Made by a program: the position numbers and the translations under genes
Source of the DNA: a virus
Reading direction: 5' to 3' (one strand)
DNA length: 61,978 bases
IMG/VR virus record: IMGVR_UViG_3300033153_003306
Span: 1 to 61,978 of that record
Shown: positions 50,365 through 57,815 of the stretch, one piece after another
How the letters are laid out: the number at the start of each line of letters is the position of its first letter
How positions within the stretch are numbered: the stretch's first letter is position 1
Notes under the pieces: model-generated
What the model saw: only the letters and a program-made list of their open reading frames with translations
What the model was told of the DNA's origin: nothing
Databases searched by the model: none

Positions 50365-50393
50365 AATATAAACAAAAAAAGAGCTCTTGTCAA
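50365..50393 (-). promoter_or_regulatory. Sigma-70-type early promoter fused to a terminator
   Basis: TTGACA (50388-50393), 17 nt, TATATT (50365-50370) on the minus strand, with the -35 box inside the terminator hairpin at 50378-50400. Confidence 0.85.
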
Positions 50394-50400
50394 GCTCTTT
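50378..50400 (-). terminator. Rho-independent terminator overlapping a promoter
   Basis: Minus strand AAAGAGCT-TGACAAG-AGCTCTTT followed by T's, just after the rtcB stop. The hairpin holds the next promoter's TTGACA. Confidence 0.85.
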
Positions 50401-50407
50401 CTTCACT

Positions 50408-51592
50408 TTATCCTTTAATTACCGCAATAGGTCTCAATCTTGTAACAATTTCTATAAGGTCTTTTTGGTTTTCCATTACAACATCAATGTCTTTGTAAGC
50501 ACCTGGTGCTTCATCTAAGTCACCTAAATTTCTTATAGAATGTATAATACCTTGGTCATCAAGTCTTTTTTGTTCTGTTGCTAAATCTAATTCTTTCTTA
50601 GCTTTTGACCTTGAAAGAACTCTACCCGCACCATGTGAACATGAAGTAAATGATTCTTCGTTACCAAGACCTTTCACTATATACGATGCTGTACCTTGTG
50701 AACCTGGTATAATTCCTAATTCGCCTTTTCTTGCCGATGTAGCACCTTTTCTATGAACATATACATTAGAACCAAAGTGATTTTCTAAATTTGCATAGTT
50801 ATGTGCTATGTTTATCATACCATCAAGGTCTATTTTCTTATGTCTTATAGTGTCATTGAAAGCAAATGCTATTCTTTCCATCATAAGCTTTCTATTTGCA
50901 AACGCAAAATCAACAGCATAATTCATTTCTTCTAAATAACTTTTACCATCTTCTGTATCTAATGGTAAGAATGCTAATTTATGTGCTGTTGGTACACCAG
51001 CATGCCATTTCTTGTTATGGTATTCTGCTCTTTTATTGTAATAATCAGCAATTTGTTTACCAAGATTTCTCGAACCTGAATGTATCATTATCCATACATT
51101 ATCTTCATCATCTTTTTGTATTTCTATGAAGTGGTTTCCACCGCCTAATGTACCTAACGATTGTAATGCGTTGAAATAATGCTTGTTAACCATAGGCATT
51201 TCGTTTTTAAAGTTTCTATACTTTATAATATCAGGCATTAAAGATTTATCTTGTGCTACTTTATGTTTAGCGAAACCAACAGGTACTTCTGCTCTTATCA
51301 TACCCATTATTTTATGTATATATGGTTCGATTTCTTTAATGTTCCAAGGTGTTTTAACTGCACACATACCACATCCTATATCAACACCAACAGCATTAGG
51401 TATAATAACTCCTTTTGTTGCGAATACTGAACCTATAGATACCCCCATGCCTTGATGGGCATCAGGCATTAAAGCAACATGTCTAAATGTAAATGGTAAG
51501 TTGGCAACATTTTTAGCTTGTTCTAAAGCACCTTCTTCTATATCTTTCAACCACATTTTTATTGGTATTCTTGTTTCTGATAATACTTTCAT
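50408..51592 (-). CDS. rtcB: RtcB-type RNA ligase
   Basis: 394 residues. Metal and GMP-binding motifs of RtcB are intact: LMPDAHQGMGVSIGSV, AVGVDIGCGMCAVKT, TLGGGNHFIEIQ, HRKGATSARKG, GIIPGSQGTASYIV and SFTSCSHGAGRVLSR, with a His nucleophile expected in the last block. RtcB seals RNA ends with 2',3'-cyclic phosphate using GTP and Mn. In phages it may repair tRNAs cut by host defence nucleases, the role T4 gives to Pnkp and Rnl1. It is transcribed from its own early promoter. Confidence 0.92.
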   Translation of the reverse strand: MKVLSETRIPIKMWLKDIEEGALEQAKNVANLPFTFRHVALMPDAHQGMGVSIGSVFATKGVIIPNAVGVDIGCGMCAVKTPWNIKEIEPYIHKIMGMIRAEVPVGFAKHKVAQDKSLMPDIIKYRNFKNEMPMVNKHYFNALQSLGTLGGGNHFIEIQKDDEDNVWIMIHSGSRNLGKQIADYYNKRAEYHNKKWHAGVPTAHKLAFLPLDTEDGKSYLEEMNYAVDFAFANRKLMMERIAFAFNDTIRHKKIDLDGMINIAHNYANLENHFGSNVYVHRKGATSARKGELGIIPGSQGTASYIVKGLGNEESFTSCSHGAGRVLSRSKAKKELDLATEQKRLDDQGIIHSIRNLGDLDEAPGAYKDIDVVMENQKDLIEIVTRLRPIAVIKG

Positions 51593-51620
51593 TTATTCCT
51601 CCTTTTGTTAAACACACAGT

Positions 51621-51649
51621 AATATAATAAAAAAACCCCTCAATGTCAA
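51621..51649 (-). promoter_or_regulatory. Sigma-70-type early promoter fused to a terminator
   Basis: TTGACA (51644-51649), 17 nt, TATATT (51621-51626), followed by AAAGGAGG and the rtcB ATG at 51592. The -35 box forms the loop of the terminator at 51631-51658. Confidence 0.88.
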
Positions 51650-51658
51650 GGGGTTTTT
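51631..51658 (-). terminator. Rho-independent terminator overlapping a promoter
   Basis: Minus strand AAAAACCCC-TTGACATTGA-GGGGTTTTT with further T's. It ends the uvsW operon just before rtcB begins. Confidence 0.88.
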
Positions 51659-51666
51659 AATTTTCT

Positions 51667-51990
51667 TTAAGAATTTATTTCTTCTGCCTTTGGTTTAGTA
51701 GCTTTCCATAGGTAATCCCCCTTATCATTACTCATATGTACGAAATAATCTAACTTATCATCTCCATTATATCTATCAACATGGTCAAGAACATATGCTA
51801 ACAACCCTTCTTTAGAATCTCCGTCTTTACAATCAAATTCCCTAAAAAGTTGCTCTACATTATTATAACCAAAAAATAACGAACACATTTTTAGTTTAGC
51901 ATCTACTTCATCTTTACATTCAAACTTATAAGTTTTTTCACGTTTTTCATCACGTCTTTCATACGGGTCATACAATACTTCAAACTTCAT
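51667..51990 (-). CDS. Hypothetical protein
   Basis: 107 residues. MKFEVLYDPYERRDEKREKT, KMCSLFFGYNNVEQLFREFD, YNGDDKLDYFVHMSNDKGDY: mixed alpha/beta, acidic, unrecognised. Located between uvsW (10-nt gap) and the terminator at 51631-51658, so it is the last gene of that operon. Confidence 0.5.
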   Translation of the reverse strand: MKFEVLYDPYERRDEKREKTYKFECKDEVDAKLKMCSLFFGYNNVEQLFREFDCKDGDSKEGLLAYVLDHVDRYNGDDKLDYFVHMSNDKGDYLWKATKPKAEEINS

Positions 51991-52000
51991 AAGAAACTCC

Positions 52001-53470
52001 TTATATATTTACATCACTTTTTTCTACTGGAAAGTTTTCACCTTCGTATAGCTTCATTCTTTCTTTATAATGTTCTAACAAATAATTTTCATAATGACTT
52101 GATGGATATGAAAGATTATCTACTAAATCATATACATATAATATATCTTTATTTTTATGTAACCTTAATCCCCTACCTATACTCTGTGCGGTTCTAATAA
52201 AACTCTTTGTACTACTAGCAAATATAATGTTGTGTATGTTTGGTGCATTTATACCAACACTAAAAGTACCATAACTAGCTAATATGATAACATTGTCGTT
52301 TTCTTCGATTATTTTTCTTGCTCGTTCCCTTTCTTCTTTAGGAACACCACCATCAATATAAACTATTTTCCTATCAGGAAATCTTTGTTTAAATAATTCT
52401 TCTAACACTTTACCATGTTTTTCAATATATTGAAACAACACCAATGTATTCTTTTCGCATTTTTCTTTTACTAACTTTATAATATAATTATTTCGTATAT
52501 CACTACCACATATAAAATCTACTTCTGCATGATAATCTTTGTGAAAATTAACACTTGCCATTTGTCTTAAATGTTCAGGGTAGTTTAAATATTGAATATT
52601 AACTTGAATTGGTGATAGAATATCTTGTTCCCTTAATTCTACATAAGTTCTGTAAAGTTTAGGAACACCTAACTGCCCAACAACTGTGAAATAATCAGCA
52701 GTTGTATCTTTTACAATAGTTCCTGTTGTACCAATTCTGTATTCAGCTTTTTTAAGTTTTCCTAAAATAGTTGAAATTGATTTACCATCTGCTTCATGGG
52801 CTTCATCACAAATAACACAATCAAACACATCTATATCTTTTTGTTTCATTTTGTAAATACTTTGCCATGTAGATATAATTAGTTGTTCGGGGAATTCCTT
52901 TTTAACACCAGCATAAACCCGTCTTACATTATCTCGCATATCTTCTAAACCATATTCTTCAAGGTCTGAATACATCTGTTCGATTAGTCCTAATTTTGAA
53001 ACCAACAGTAAAACTTTTTTATTTATTTTTTTCATAAATTGTACTAATAGATATATAATGAAAGATTTACCTGTACCAGTTTTACTGATAATAACAGTAT
53101 TTCTTTTTGCTAATGCATCAAAAAAACCTTCTACTTGAAAATCACGTGGTTCGAATGGTTTTGGTAACTCTTCGATAAATTCTAATAACTTATCTTCGTC
53201 AAGTTCTCGTTCTAATTCAAAATTCATTTTAACTGTATATTTACCATCCCTTGCATATTCCAATATTCTTGGAACAAAACCTATAGGGCATAGTCCTCTT
53301 TTGTAAAACGAAATTTTACCATCCCAAATACCATTTCTGTATTTTGGTGAGAACCAATATTTATCTTTGTAAAAACTTAGATAGTTATGTAAATCATCAT
53401 AAAGTAAGGTGTCTGTACACCTGAGTCTAACTTCTGCGTGATTTACTTTTTCAATTGTAATATCATACAT
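52001..53470 (-). CDS. uvsW: UvsW-type DNA helicase
   Basis: 489 residues (T4 UvsW 503). An N-terminal domain with YWFSPKYRNGIWDGKISFYK, then superfamily 2 motifs: Q-like RDFQVEGFFDAL, Walker A IISKTGTGKSFI, DEAH box CVICDEAHEADG, motif III GTTGTIV, and motif VI SIGRGLRLHKNK. It unwinds D-loops and R-loops and promotes fork regression, and switches off origin replication late in T4 infection. The leader-bearing ART-like gene precedes it. Confidence 0.9.
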   Translation of the reverse strand: MYDITIEKVNHAEVRLRCTDTLLYDDLHNYLSFYKDKYWFSPKYRNGIWDGKISFYKRGLCPIGFVPRILEYARDGKYTVKMNFELERELDEDKLLEFIEELPKPFEPRDFQVEGFFDALAKRNTVIISKTGTGKSFIIYLLVQFMKKINKKVLLLVSKLGLIEQMYSDLEEYGLEDMRDNVRRVYAGVKKEFPEQLIISTWQSIYKMKQKDIDVFDCVICDEAHEADGKSISTILGKLKKAEYRIGTTGTIVKDTTADYFTVVGQLGVPKLYRTYVELREQDILSPIQVNIQYLNYPEHLRQMASVNFHKDYHAEVDFICGSDIRNNYIIKLVKEKCEKNTLVLFQYIEKHGKVLEELFKQRFPDRKIVYIDGGVPKEERERARKIIEENDNVIILASYGTFSVGINAPNIHNIIFASSTKSFIRTAQSIGRGLRLHKNKDILYVYDLVDNLSYPSSHYENYLLEHYKERMKLYEGENFPVEKSDVNI

Positions 53471-53493
53471 TGTTTTATTATTTCCTAAATTGT

Positions 53494-54030
53494 TTAGCGA
53501 TTATCTACAACTGGTATATTTTGTGCAAATCCTTTAATTGTTGTAATATCTTGTTGTGTTAACGGCTTACTCTGTGGGTTATTGATTAGTTCTATTTTTT
53601 CGATATAATCAATTGGTATGCCTTTTTGGGTAATTACCCGTTCCTCTGCTTGATTCATTGGTATTTCTTTATTAGTAAGTTTCTTATTACCCCAACCTCT
53701 ATAATTAACACCTTGTACATTGTACCTCATGTTAAACCAATGAAGTGGTATAATTTTAAACCGATTTTTTAATTTTCGTTTATCTAATACAATGCGAACA
53801 TTTGTACCAGTCCAATGTAAATTTTTATCCCTTGTGGTCGAAATACCTTCTGATGGATAACCATGTTGTTTAAATATTCTTGAACCTGAAACCTTTGGGT
53901 CAGTATTACCTTTGATTTTTTTATCTATAAGAATACTTTTTAGTTTATCCATTGTTGTGAAATGATATAAATTATAGTTAAAATCTTCTTCAAGAATACT
54001 TTCGTATAATTTAAATAAAACACCTTTCAT
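53494..54030 (-). CDS. Possible ADP-ribosyltransferase with capsid-targeting-like leader
   Basis: 178 residues. The leader MKGVLFKLYESILEED has a cut site after ILEE. The mature part has a pattern seen in ADP-ribosyltransferase-like folds: YNLYHFTTMDKLKSIL, ISTTRDKNL, NVRIVLDKRKL, AEERVITQKGIPIDYIEKIE (two Glu near the end). Motifs are H-x-T, S-T-T-R, E-E. T4 packages the ADP-ribosyltransferase Alt and injects it to modify RNA polymerase; this would be an analogue. The leader is clear; the fold is a motif-level guess. Confidence 0.5.
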   Translation of the reverse strand: MKGVLFKLYESILEEDFNYNLYHFTTMDKLKSILIDKKIKGNTDPKVSGSRIFKQHGYPSEGISTTRDKNLHWTGTNVRIVLDKRKLKNRFKIIPLHWFNMRYNVQGVNYRGWGNKKLTNKEIPMNQAEERVITQKGIPIDYIEKIELINNPQSKPLTQQDITTIKGFAQNIPVVDNR

Positions 54031-54242
54031 TATTCCTTAATCCTCATAAGGATTTCTCTACCTTTTTTAATGCTACTAAGAATATCCTCATCTTTAACTT
54101 GTTGCCAATATTGAGCATATCCGCTATCACCAAATAAAGGTTCGGTGACTTTGTCCCATGCGACCATTGCCACCGAATTAGTTTTTGCCCAAATAGCAGA
54201 TTCTATTTGACCAACATCTTTAATTAACTTATGTCTATCCAT
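54030..54242 (-). CDS. Small hypothetical protein
   Basis: 70 residues, helical. MDRHKLIKDVGQIESAIWAK, EPLFGDSGYAQYWQQVKDED, IKKGREILMRIKE. Start and stop codons touch those of both neighbours, so it is tightly coupled. Unrecognised. Confidence 0.45.
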   Translation of the reverse strand: MDRHKLIKDVGQIESAIWAKTNSVAMVAWDKVTEPLFGDSGYAQYWQQVKDEDILSSIKKGREILMRIKE

Positions 54243-55078
54243 TATTCACCGTACTTATCTTTACCAAATCTAACTATACCACCTTGTGTATCACCTATTA
54301 CTAAAACACCTTTTGTAAGTCTTGCTTTTTTAATAGTTCTACCTGGAAGTCTTTCTCTTAGTTTATCAAGATTAACATCTGGCATACCTTTTACTGTAAA
54401 CGATACGTCATCACATGTAATAGTACAAGTACCATCACCGCAAGAAAACCTAGTAACTTCTTTACCAATTAAATCTTTAGGGTTTTTAGTAGATGTTTCG
54501 TTAATTCTACCATTTCTTCTTGATGTTCTTTCTTGTTTATCAGATTCTAACAAACTTTCAATTTCATCAATCTTTCTATCGATTTTTCTTGTGTCGATAT
54601 TTTCAGAAATTGGACTTTTAGTTCGTGGGTTTCTTCTGCTTCTCTGTTTTTTAGTCCAACTTTCAGCCATTGGATTTCTTTCATCAGCATCACCATCATT
54701 AATTCCCATCCATCTTTTAAGTCTGTCACCAGCCTTAAATTCGTCAAGGTCACCTTCTTCTTTCAACTTCTTAGGTTTTTGTGTTGAATTATCACCTTTA
54801 CCAGGTGTTGATGGTTTTTCATTGGTTGCAAGTTTAAGGTCTTTTGGTGTAACATCCTTAGCTTTCATTTCTTCCCATAGTTCTTCACATTCTTTAAAGA
54901 ATCTACCTCTTTGTGGTAAATCCATTTCAGAAATAGATTTGATATGGTTCTTTCTCATTTGTTCTTGTACAAAAGCTTGATATTCAAAAATTTCTTTATC
55001 CTTATTATTTGCATATTCTTGTATTTGGATTCCATCAAGTTCATCTAAAACTTCTTGGTATTCATTTAATATACTCAT
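54242..55078 (-). CDS. Hypothetical early protein
   Basis: 278 residues. The N-terminus MSILNEYQEVLDELDG loosely resembles the packaging leader. A charged disordered middle (GKGDNSTQKPKKLKEEGDLD, KKQRSRRNPRTKSPISENID) contains possible x-x-E sites. The C-terminal domain has SCGDGTCTITCDDVSFTVKG and KKARLTKGVLVIGDTQGGIV. It is preceded by an early promoter. Unrecognised. Confidence 0.5.
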   Translation of the reverse strand: MSILNEYQEVLDELDGIQIQEYANNKDKEIFEYQAFVQEQMRKNHIKSISEMDLPQRGRFFKECEELWEEMKAKDVTPKDLKLATNEKPSTPGKGDNSTQKPKKLKEEGDLDEFKAGDRLKRWMGINDGDADERNPMAESWTKKQRSRRNPRTKSPISENIDTRKIDRKIDEIESLLESDKQERTSRRNGRINETSTKNPKDLIGKEVTRFSCGDGTCTITCDDVSFTVKGMPDVNLDKLRERLPGRTIKKARLTKGVLVIGDTQGGIVRFGKDKYGE

Positions 55079-55098
55079 TTTATTCTCCGAATTATTAT

Positions 55099-55127
55099 AA
55101 TATAATAACTTTTAGGGGCTTTGTCAA
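55099..55127 (-). promoter_or_regulatory. Sigma-70-type early promoter fused to a terminator
   Basis: TTGACA (55122-55127), 17 nt, TATATT (55099-55104) on the minus strand, then GGAGAAT and the ATG at 55078. The -35 box lies in the loop of the hairpin at 55111-55135. Confidence 0.82.
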
Positions 55128-55135
55128 CCCCTAAA
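55111..55135 (-). terminator. Terminator-like hairpin overlapping a promoter
   Basis: Minus strand TTTAGGGG-TTGACAAAG-CCCCTAAA, just after the stop of the 55140-56627 gene. The T run after it is weaker than at the other sites. Confidence 0.65.
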
Positions 55136-55139
55136 TTAA

Positions 55140-56627
55140 TTATTTTCTATTTTTAACTTTTTTTAATTGTTCTTGTAATTTTTTAATTTGTTGTTGTTGT
55201 AAGTTAATCTGTCTTTTATCACTTTCGTTTGTAAAAGAAGGATATACATCAGCACCAACACTTAAAGTACTACAACTGTTGTTACACCCAGGTACGCCAC
55301 AAGCACACGTTTCTGTAGTTGAAAGGTCACCTACAGAAGAACTGTCAACTCCTGAGTCGGAAGAAAGTTCTACTCTAATTGCTTCGGCTGGTAGAAAAGG
55401 GTCGTCTGCCTCTCCTACTAAATTTTTTCTAAGTTCATCTTTAGCTTTATCAATATCTCTTTCATCAGCACCAGATGTTAATTCTATGGCTGCAATTGCT
55501 GCTGCTTTTTCTTTTTCATCATTTTCTTTAATATCATTACAATATTCTTCTAATCTGATTAAATTCTTTGCAGTAGCGTCCCAGAAGTTTCTTCTAAGAA
55601 TAGCTTCTCTAACATCTTCCATAGCGATTTCAGGTTTTTTCTTACCCTTCTTCTTTCCACCGCCCATTTCCATACCAGCTAATGCATCAGCACCAAGTTC
55701 ATTTTTAAAGTTTTGTCCACCACCTTGTTCACCACCAGATTGGAAACCTTGTTCCCCTTGTAGTGACATAGCTTCTTCATCATCAAGTCCTTCAATACCT
55801 TGTGATTCTCCACCTTGTGGGTCAAATCCTTGTTCATCGCCAAAACCTTGTTCTTCACCATCATCACTTTCTTCGCCATCATCACCTTCATCATCAACAA
55901 TTTGTTGAAGTTTACTTTGTTGTTCTTCGGCATCTTTAAGTTCATCAGGTGTAATACTATCTGCGAAATCTTTTAGTTGGTTAATTTTTTGATTAAGAAG
56001 TTTTAGTTCTTGTACTAAATCTGTTTCTTCATCACTTTCTTCATCATCACCTTCTTCTTCACCATCAGCATCAATATCTACATCAAAACCGAAATCATCA
56101 TCATCATCTTTACCTTGGAATGGTGATTGGTTATCATTATAAATTTCGTCAGCTTCATAAATGTAATGACTTGCTAATGTATCCCAAGCATCTCTTCTTT
56201 TAATACATTCTAACAAATCAGGGTCGAAACCTTCATAAGCTTTGGTTTCTTTATATTTACCAAGTTTAGTAGGTGATGCATCTTTAGCTTTCATTTTCTT
56301 GTCAAGCATAACTTTACCAGGTTGACCACCTGAATGTTTACCAACAGCTTTGTTAGTAACATCTTCGGCACTTGTCTTCTTGTCCATCATTACTTTACCA
56401 GGTTTCCCCTTCATACCATCTTTAGATTGAAGAACAGTTCCGTTCTTTTTCATTCTTGCAATTTTTGATTGAAGTCTTATTTGGTTTCTTTGAAGATTTT
56501 TCAATCTATCTGAAACGCTAGAATTTTCATCAAGTTTATTACCAGAACCTTTATCTAACCCATCTCTTTTTTCTTTAAGAGATTTAAGCTGTTGAGTTAG
56601 CTTTTGTTTTTCTTGTAAGGTTAACAT
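55140..56627 (-). CDS. Acidic late protein with internal repeats, possible scaffold or core protein
   Basis: 495 residues. A basic helical N-terminus (LTQQLKSLKEKRDG) is followed by two copies of a PGKVMxDKK unit (KGKPGKVMMDKKTSAEDVTN and GGQPGKVMLDKKMKAKDASP). Two helical R-R-x-(A/F)-W-D-(T/A) segments occur (ECIKRRDAWDTLASHYIYEA and EAILRRNFWDATAKNLIRLE). Long Asp/Glu and Gly/Gln stretches lie between. A Cys cluster (CACGVPGCNNSC) and a coiled-coil end (QQQQIKKLQEQLKKVKNRK) follow. A late promoter is 43 nt upstream. It resembles head core proteins in composition, not by sequence. Confidence 0.5.
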   Translation of the reverse strand: MLTLQEKQKLTQQLKSLKEKRDGLDKGSGNKLDENSSVSDRLKNLQRNQIRLQSKIARMKKNGTVLQSKDGMKGKPGKVMMDKKTSAEDVTNKAVGKHSGGQPGKVMLDKKMKAKDASPTKLGKYKETKAYEGFDPDLLECIKRRDAWDTLASHYIYEADEIYNDNQSPFQGKDDDDDFGFDVDIDADGEEEGDDEESDEETDLVQELKLLNQKINQLKDFADSITPDELKDAEEQQSKLQQIVDDEGDDGEESDDGEEQGFGDEQGFDPQGGESQGIEGLDDEEAMSLQGEQGFQSGGEQGGGQNFKNELGADALAGMEMGGGKKKGKKKPEIAMEDVREAILRRNFWDATAKNLIRLEEYCNDIKENDEKEKAAAIAAIELTSGADERDIDKAKDELRKNLVGEADDPFLPAEAIRVELSSDSGVDSSSVGDLSTTETCACGVPGCNNSCSTLSVGADVYPSFTNESDKRQINLQQQQIKKLQEQLKKVKNRK

Positions 56628-56637
56628 AATTTATCCT

Positions 56638-57735
56638 TTATTTTAATTTATTAATTACTAATATATTATTATTTATAAAATTTAATTTCTTATATAGCTG
56701 TCCTAACATAATAAACTTATTATCTTCGAAAAATATTTTATCATATCCGCCTATATTGTCTATATTGTCTAATAAATCCTTCAAGTTGTTTAATACTTTA
56801 TAGCTATCTTTAGATTTATCCTTTATGATTGTGTCTATGTTATTTATAATTTTAGCATCAAAGTTGTCAAATATAAATTTTAAGCTTCTTGCAAATTCTT
56901 TAATGGCATCAATTAACAGACCTCCAAGGTTGTCTATACAATGTATTTTAACCCAATTATCAATTGCTTTTTTCTTAGTTTCTATAAAATCTACGAATTT
57001 ATGTGCTTCTTCTGACATTGGTAATTTTTTAATGTCTGAATATGTAATCGTGTTGGTAGTAAATCTTGTTATTAATTTGTTTATTACAGTGCTCGGTACA
57101 TCATCGTGACCTTTTAATAATGTAATATATTCTTTAATACTTGATATTTTAAAATCTGTTAGTGTGCTTGTTTGTTCTAAATGGTAATCCCTCATAATTG
57201 TATTAAGGGATGTAGTAAACGATTTAGGATTTGTTTTTTCTAATATTGGTACGTTATATATAATATGTATTTGGTCATTTATATCTTCTATTTTTCGCTT
57301 TAACTTGTTTTCAAATGTTTTATTTTCTACTTCTATTCTATTAAACTTTAATGGATTTTTGTAATAAAAACCCCCATATATTTTTTTAGATATAAAATGT
57401 AAATACACAAAAACATTACCTTCATCAAAGTAATTTTTGTTTTCTTTAAAAAAATCTTCCAATTCATTAAATACGAATGTTAATACTTCATCCCTATCAT
57501 CATCGGGTAAATATAAATCTTCAAATACAATATCATCATCCATCCATGATATACCCATTTTAATTTTATCAATAGATAAAGTGGGTACTTCCTCATAATC
57601 AAAAGGTTTCAATGAACAGAAATCTAAAAATTCCATAATATTTGAAAATGTTATATTACTATGTGTATCTAATATTGTAGTGGAAGAATTTTCTATTAAT
57701 TTTTCGTATTCTATATAACTCATTATATTACTCAT
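56638..57735 (-). CDS. Hypothetical late protein
   Basis: 365 residues, Ile/Asn/Lys-rich and mostly helical (KTFENKLKRKIEDINDQIHI, SLKFIFDNFDAKIINNIDTI), unrecognised. It has a late promoter 27 nt upstream, inside the hairpin of the gp32 terminator. The next late gene follows after 10 nt, so the two probably form one late transcript. Confidence 0.5.
   Translation of the reverse strand: MSNIMSYIEYEKLIENSSTTILDTHSNITFSNIMEFLDFCSLKPFDYEEVPTLSIDKIKMGISWMDDDIVFEDLYLPDDDRDEVLTFVFNELEDFFKENKNYFDEGNVFVYLHFISKKIYGGFYYKNPLKFNRIEVENKTFENKLKRKIEDINDQIHIIYNVPILEKTNPKSFTTSLNTIMRDYHLEQTSTLTDFKISSIKEYITLLKGHDDVPSTVINKLITRFTTNTITYSDIKKLPMSEEAHKFVDFIETKKKAIDNWVKIHCIDNLGGLLIDAIKEFARSLKFIFDNFDAKIINNIDTIIKDKSKDSYKVLNNLKDLLDNIDNIGGYDKIFFEDNKFIMLGQLYKKLNFINNNILVINKLK
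56670..56677 (-). promoter_or_regulatory. T4-type late promoter
   Basis: TATAAATA on the minus strand, 43 nt before the ATG at 56627, within the last codons of the upstream gene. Confidence 0.55.
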
Positions 57736-57746
57736 TTAAAAATAAA

Positions 57747-57791
57747 AGCCCCTTTTTAATCTATTTATAAGATTGGGATAAAAAAGGGGCT
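57747..57791 (-). terminator. Terminator of gp32 with a late promoter in its loop
   Basis: Outer stem AGCCCCTTTT/AAAAGGGGCT (ends at 57747 and 57791), inner stem AATCT/AGATT, and the loop holds TATAAAT. The outer arm is followed on the minus strand by TTTATTTTT. Confidence 0.75.
57762..57769 (-). promoter_or_regulatory. T4-type late promoter
   Basis: TATAAATA on the minus strand, 27 nt before the ATG at 57735, placed in the loop of the gp32 terminator hairpin. Confidence 0.65.
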
Positions 57792-57815
57792 ATAAAAAGC
57801 TAAACTAAAGACTCA

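Noticed and set aside
54231-54980. 249-codon plus-strand frame
   Set aside because: Antisense of the 54242-55078 gene; Ser/Leu-rich with no motif and no ribosome site that fits the operon.
55279-55908. 209-codon plus-strand frame
   Set aside because: Antisense of an Asp/Glu/Gly-rich protein, giving Ser/Pro runs.
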